Shown here: in pieces, positions 13,887 to 17,765 of the stretch
Position numbering within the stretch: the first letter of the stretch is position 1
Layout: every line of letters begins with the position of its first letter
Origin: JBARCX01 sp049794535
GTDB taxonomy: Bacteria; Pseudomonadota; Gammaproteobacteria; Xanthomonadales; Rhodanobacteraceae
Reading direction: 5' to 3'
Assembly: GCA_049794535.1 (NCBI GenBank)
Contig: JBARCX010000057.1
Location: 1 to 17,765, forward strand
DNA length: 17,765 bases
Made by a program: the position numbers and the translations under genes
Notes under the pieces: generated by a model
Databases searched by the model: none
The model's input: only the letters and a program-made list of their open reading frames with translations
Told to the model about the DNA's origin: nothing

Positions 13887-16328
13887 GTGACGCCTAAGCT
13901 ACGCCACCTGCCTCCGCGCCGCTTACTGGCTGTTGCCGCAGCCCTCGCCCTGATCAGCGGACAGGTCGACGCCTCCAGTGCGGGAAAGAAGCCCAAGGCC
14001 TCCTACGACGGCACGGAAAGAACCTGTCCCCTGGGCACTTTCATCTGCCCGCCGCGGCCAGACAATTTTGCCTTGTGCCGGCCGAACGACCTGCTTGAGT
14101 TCTACGACCCGACGCTGACCAAGGACAAGACCTTACGCGCAACGGCCAACACCTATGCGTGGGCCGAGCATGTCGACAGCTCCGATCAGACCGTCTACCA
14201 CCTCATGGGCCGGGTAAAGATCGACCGCGCTGACCAACGGATACAAGCCGATCGCGCCGACTACAACGACGATACGACTGACTATGATGCGCGCGGCAAC
14301 GTGCGCTATCAGGAAGCGGGCACGCTGATCTCGGCTGACCACATGAAGGGCAATGACAACACCAGTCAGGGTGTCGCCACAGGCCATGTGCGCTATCAAA
14401 TGCTGGATAAGCGCGGCAATGGCGTGGCCGTTCGCGGTGAGATGCTCGATGTCAATCGGAAAAAATACACTACGGTGACCTATTCCACCTGCGATGCAGG
14501 TCATCACCTGTGGGAAATCCGCGCCAAGAACATCACCACCGACGATGTGGCCGGACAGGGCGTCGCACGCAGCGCAACCATGCGCTTTGCCAACGTGCCC
14601 TTCATTTATCTGCCGTACTTTACGTTTCCGATCGACAACACGCGTCAGAGCGGCTTCCTGTCCCCGACGTTCAGCCATACGGGCAACGCTGGCTACATGA
14701 TCAGCGCGCCGTATTACCTGAATCTGGCGCCTAACTACGACGCCACACTGGATCCGCGCATCTATTCAGAGCGTGGCCCCATGCTTGCCGGGCAGCTCCG
14801 CTACCTGTTCCCGGGAACCACCGGACTGCTCGAATTCCAATACGTGCCCAGTGATCATGGCGACGATACTCAGAATGCTCCGGATGCCACGCCGACCAAG
14901 GGCCGTGACCGCTTCTTTCTGGGGTACAAGGACACCACTGGATTGGCACCGGGCTGGACGCTCATCACCAATATCAATCGGGCGTCCGACAACAGTTATC
15001 TGCACGACTTCGGTAGCGACCTGTACACCTCGTCCATCGGCACGCTGAATTCAAGCACCTATATCTACGGCGGGGGCATGTGGGGTAAGACGTACTGGAA
15101 CACTTCATTCGGCGCGGACGACTATCAGAACGTCAATCCTGCGGTACCCGACAGTGCGGTGCAATACAAACGTTGGCCACGAGCCACCTTCAACGTGAAC
15201 ATGCCTTTGTCACGTTGGTTCGACGCCGGCCTGACCAGTGAAGCGGTGGCGTTTCGTAAAGATGACGTAGTGCAAGGTAATCGGTTGGACTTATCTCCCT
15301 ATATCGACGCTGATTTCCAAGGCGCAGCATGGTTCGTGCGACCGAAGTTGGCCTGGCGCTATACCGGCTATGAGCTCGACAGCGGCTATAACAACTACAA
15401 CTTCTATGGCCCCGTAACACCAGGCTCCCCCACCCCATTCACCGATCGCACACCGAGCCGGTCACTGCCTATCGCCGACATCGACAGTGGATTGGTCTTC
15501 GACCGCAGCACGTCGTTCTTTGGCTCGGACTATACGCAGACGCTTGAGCCAAGGCTGTACTACCTGTACGTGCCTTACCGCAATCAGAACGATCTCCCGG
15601 TATTCGATAGCGGCCTGATGACATTCGACACCTGGCAACTTTTCTCCACGAACCAGTACTCTGGCGCCGATCGTCAGATGAATGCGAACAATCTGTCCGC
15701 CGCACTGACCTCTCGCCTGCTCGATGACAACGGTGTGGAGCGGCTGTCGATCACCTTCGGCCAGATCCGCTATTTCGCACCCCAGAAGGTGCAGCTGCCT
15801 AACGGCCCAAATACATCAGCCCCCATCACCAACTGGGCCGGCTCGGACTACGTGGTGAACCTGAGCACCCAGCTCAACGACGACTGGCGGCTAAATACCG
15901 ATTACCAGTGGAACCCGAATACCCGCCGGATTGACGTAGGTGAGCTGGAACTGCAGCACCGGATTGGCTTCGATGGCGTCCTCAACTTCTCCTATCGGTA
16001 CCGCAACGGTCTGCTGGAACAATATTCGGTATCCACGGTCTATCCGGTGTCGCCACGTTGGCGTTTGGTCGGCGCATGGACTTACTCGACGATGGATCGC
16101 CGGACGGTGGAGGCACTGGGCGGCGTGCAATACGAAGGTTGTTGCGTAAAGGTGAGCCTGGTTGCCCGCCATTACGTTACCGGTTACGACGGCCTGGTCA
16201 CCGATCCGACGACACCGCCTCCGGGCACCACTACCGCGGTCATGCTCGAACTCGAGTTTAAGGGCCTCGGTGCATTCAGCGGCCAGACGGAAGACTATCT
16301 GCGCCGTGATATCCTTGGTTATCAATAA
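13887..16328 (+). CDS. lptD: LPS-assembly outer-membrane protein LptD
   Basis: LptD forms with LptE the outer-membrane translocon that inserts lipopolysaccharide on the cell surface. I chose GTG 13887 (813 residues) because it begins right at a signal peptide (TPKLRHLPPRRLLAVAAALALISG). The frame runs up to ATG 13791, but that start overlaps the msrB start codon and gives a long non-signal lead. After a Cys-containing segment comes the OstA-like jellyroll (about 85-210, GTG numbering) and then the barrel. The LptD hallmark TLEPRLYYLYVPYRNQND is at about 552-569. Cysteines for the interdomain disulfides are present: Cys202 in TYSTCDAG and the adjacent pair 752-753 in YEGCCVKV, plus Cys47, 54 and 64 near the N-terminus. 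surA follows by 37 bp. Confidence 0.96.
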   Translation: MTPKLRHLPPRRLLAVAAALALISGQVDASSAGKKPKASYDGTERTCPLGTFICPPRPDNFALCRPNDLLEFYDPTLTKDKTLRATANTYAWAEHVDSSDQTVYHLMGRVKIDRADQRIQADRADYNDDTTDYDARGNVRYQEAGTLISADHMKGNDNTSQGVATGHVRYQMLDKRGNGVAVRGEMLDVNRKKYTTVTYSTCDAGHHLWEIRAKNITTDDVAGQGVARSATMRFANVPFIYLPYFTFPIDNTRQSGFLSPTFSHTGNAGYMISAPYYLNLAPNYDATLDPRIYSERGPMLAGQLRYLFPGTTGLLEFQYVPSDHGDDTQNAPDATPTKGRDRFFLGYKDTTGLAPGWTLITNINRASDNSYLHDFGSDLYTSSIGTLNSSTYIYGGGMWGKTYWNTSFGADDYQNVNPAVPDSAVQYKRWPRATFNVNMPLSRWFDAGLTSEAVAFRKDDVVQGNRLDLSPYIDADFQGAAWFVRPKLAWRYTGYELDSGYNNYNFYGPVTPGSPTPFTDRTPSRSLPIADIDSGLVFDRSTSFFGSDYTQTLEPRLYYLYVPYRNQNDLPVFDSGLMTFDTWQLFSTNQYSGADRQMNANNLSAALTSRLLDDNGVERLSITFGQIRYFAPQKVQLPNGPNTSAPITNWAGSDYVVNLSTQLNDDWRLNTDYQWNPNTRRIDVGELELQHRIGFDGVLNFSYRYRNGLLEQYSVSTVYPVSPRWRLVGAWTYSTMDRRTVEALGGVQYEGCCVKVSLVARHYVTGYDGLVTDPTTPPPGTTTAVMLELEFKGLGAFSGQTEDYLRRDILGYQ

Positions 16329-16365
16329 ATTCCTGTCGCCACTGGCGATTGAAGGCCCCCGACTG

Positions 16366-17724
16366 ATGAAGCAGACCTTCGCGTTACTCTTGCTCGCGAG
16401 CGCTTTCGCGATTTCGCCGCACGCTCACGCCCAACTGTTGCCGCAAGCTGCCAGTGCTGGCAGCCAGAACGATCCAAATTCACTTGACCGCATTGTTGCC
16501 GTGGTCGAGGACGACGTGATTCTGCAGAGCGAGCTGAACGCGGCAGTGCAGGCAGTGCAGCAGCAGTACGCCGGCCATACTGACCAACTGCCGCCACTCA
16601 ATGTGCTTCAGCAACAGGTGCTTGACCGCTTGGTGCTAATGAAGCTCCAGCTACAGCGTGCCGACGACCAGGGCGTGCGCGTCTCCGATCAGGACGTCGA
16701 CCAGGCCGTCGCTGGCGTGGCCGATCAGAACAAGATGACCCCCGACCAGCTGCGTGCCGCCGTCGAGCAGACCGGCCAAAGCTTCGCCGCGTTCCGTCAA
16801 CAGCTACATGACCAGCTTGTCGTACAAAAGCTGCATCAGAGCGTGGTGCGTGACTCCGTGTCGGTGACCGACAGCGAAATCAAAAACCTTCTCAACAGCC
16901 CCAACTACAAAGCCGGTGAGGTGCATCTGGAGCACATCCAGATCAGCATTCCCAGTGGCGCCAGCGCAGCTGACATCCAGACTTCTGAAGCCAAAGCTCA
17001 GCAAGCGGAAGCCGCGATCAAGGGTGGCATGGATTTCAAGGCTGCAGCCATCCGCTTTTCCGACGCGCCTGACGCGCTGGATGGTGGCGACCTTGGCTGG
17101 CGCCGCATGGATGAGGTGCCACCAGCCTTTGCCGACACCATCAGTGGCATGAAACCTGGTGATGTGAGCGCCGCTTTGCGCGGCCCGACCGGCTTCCACA
17201 TCCTCAAGCTTGTCGACCAGCGCCAGCCCAGCAAGCAACTGGTAACCGAATACCATGCACGACAGATCATGATCAAGCCGACTGAGCTGGTCTCGGCGGA
17301 GCAGGCTGAACAGAAGGCCAAAGATCTCTACAACCGCATCGTCAACAAGCACGCGGATTTCGCCGCGCTCGCGAAACAGAATTCCGATGACGACACCACG
17401 GCTAACGTCGGTGGCGACATGGATTGGTTCCAGCCGCAGGCATGGGGCTCCGCCATTGCCCAGCAGATCACCCTGCTTAAGGACGGCGAAGTATCACAGC
17501 CGTTCCAGACCGCTGAGGGCTGGCACATCCTGCAACGCCTCGGTGCACGCCAGAGCGATCTCACCGACCAAATGCAGAGCGACCAAGCTCGTCAGGCCAT
17601 CGGCAACCGCAAAGCCGAGCAGGCTTACGATGACTTCCTGCGCGACCTGCGTTCCAGCTCCTACGTGAAGATCCTGGTGCCCGAATTGGCTGAGCCGGAT
17701 ACCAGCAGCAAGTCGTCTTCCTAA
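16366..17724 (+). CDS. surA: Periplasmic chaperone/peptidyl-prolyl isomerase SurA
   Basis: SurA escorts unfolded outer-membrane proteins, including LptD, through the periplasm. The start at ATG 16366 (452 residues) gives a clean signal peptide (MKQTFALLLLASAFA, cleavage after AHA at 20-22); GAAGG lies 12 bases upstream. The N-terminal chaperone domain begins with SLDRIVAVVEDDVILQSEL (39-57). Two parvulin domains follow: about 185-285 (VHLEHIQISIP, GGDLGWR, GPTGFHILKL) and about 296-395 (YHARQIMIKP, GGDMDWF, AEGWHILQ). A C-terminal helix (RKAEQAYDDFLRDLR) closes the chaperone module. The order lptD-surA is the common one in gammaproteobacteria. Confidence 0.97.
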   Translation: MKQTFALLLLASAFAISPHAHAQLLPQAASAGSQNDPNSLDRIVAVVEDDVILQSELNAAVQAVQQQYAGHTDQLPPLNVLQQQVLDRLVLMKLQLQRADDQGVRVSDQDVDQAVAGVADQNKMTPDQLRAAVEQTGQSFAAFRQQLHDQLVVQKLHQSVVRDSVSVTDSEIKNLLNSPNYKAGEVHLEHIQISIPSGASAADIQTSEAKAQQAEAAIKGGMDFKAAAIRFSDAPDALDGGDLGWRRMDEVPPAFADTISGMKPGDVSAALRGPTGFHILKLVDQRQPSKQLVTEYHARQIMIKPTELVSAEQAEQKAKDLYNRIVNKHADFAALAKQNSDDDTTANVGGDMDWFQPQAWGSAIAQQITLLKDGEVSQPFQTAEGWHILQRLGARQSDLTDQMQSDQARQAIGNRKAEQAYDDFLRDLRSSSYVKILVPELAEPDTSSKSSS

Positions 17725-17749
17725 TCTCGATCGATGTCATGAGTTCACC

Positions 17750-17765
17750 GTGAACATCCACGCAC
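17750..17765 (+). CDS. pdxA: Possible first codons of pdxA, cut by the window edge
   Basis: A GTG at 17750 opens a frame reading Met-Asn-Ile-His-Ala to the edge, 25 bp after the surA stop. In related gammaproteobacteria pdxA (4-hydroxythreonine-4-phosphate dehydrogenase) follows surA. The two ATGs nearer surA (17734 and 17739) stop within a few codons. Five codons cannot prove identity; the call rests on gene order. Confidence 0.3.

Noticed and set aside
16162..16365. Upstream extension of surA into the end of lptD
   Set aside because: The surA signal peptide starts at 16366, and the extension is the out-of-frame reading of lptD.

Overview
This is an ordinary chromosomal stretch from a moderately GC-rich Gram-negative bacterium. 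The outer-membrane biogenesis genes (lptD, surA), two ubiquinone hydroxylases, a ubiquinone-type polyprenyl diphosphate synthase and a solitary BtuM-like cobalamin transporter point to a gammaproteobacterium. The gene families and order fit the Lysobacterales/Xanthomonadales, perhaps Rhodanobacteraceae such as Dyella or Rhodanobacter. That placement is inferred from gene content; no rRNA is present. No insertion sequence, phage gene, CRISPR array, tRNA or rRNA was seen.

Layout. 1-5326 (minus strand): a potassium-uptake kdp operon, read from right to left. It holds a 30-residue membrane peptide, kdpF, kdpA, kdpB, a 67-residue unknown protein, and an outer-membrane beta-barrel protein cut by the window edge. 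kdpC is not at its usual place after kdpB. A plausible KdpE box lies upstream at 5403-5422. 5489-6469 (minus): a DedA membrane protein fused to a rhodanese domain. 6747-7781 (plus): ispB, divergent from it. 7854-11132 (minus): ubiH, a second UbiH/UbiI-type hydroxylase and a secreted dienelactone hydrolase-like protein. 11249-13351 (plus): a BtuM-like membrane protein, a PduO-type cobalamin adenosyltransferase and a histone-deacetylase-fold hydrolase, tightly packed. 13388-13792 (minus): msrB. 13887-17724 (plus): lptD and surA, with what may be the first codons of pdxA at the right edge.

How the genes work together. KdpFAB form most of a high-affinity K+ pump, and the neighbouring beta-barrel could supply the outer-membrane passage. 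IspB makes the polyprenyl tail of ubiquinone, and the two flavin hydroxylases across the convergent junction modify its ring. The BtuM-like protein and the adenosyltransferase make a two-gene route for cobalamin entry and conversion to adenosylcobalamin. SurA is the periplasmic chaperone on which LptD folding depends. The most notable points are the kdp operon with an unknown small gene where kdpC is expected, the BtuM-like/adenosyltransferase/deacetylase cluster, and several small-scale sequence features around gene starts. I found no convincing wholly new system.
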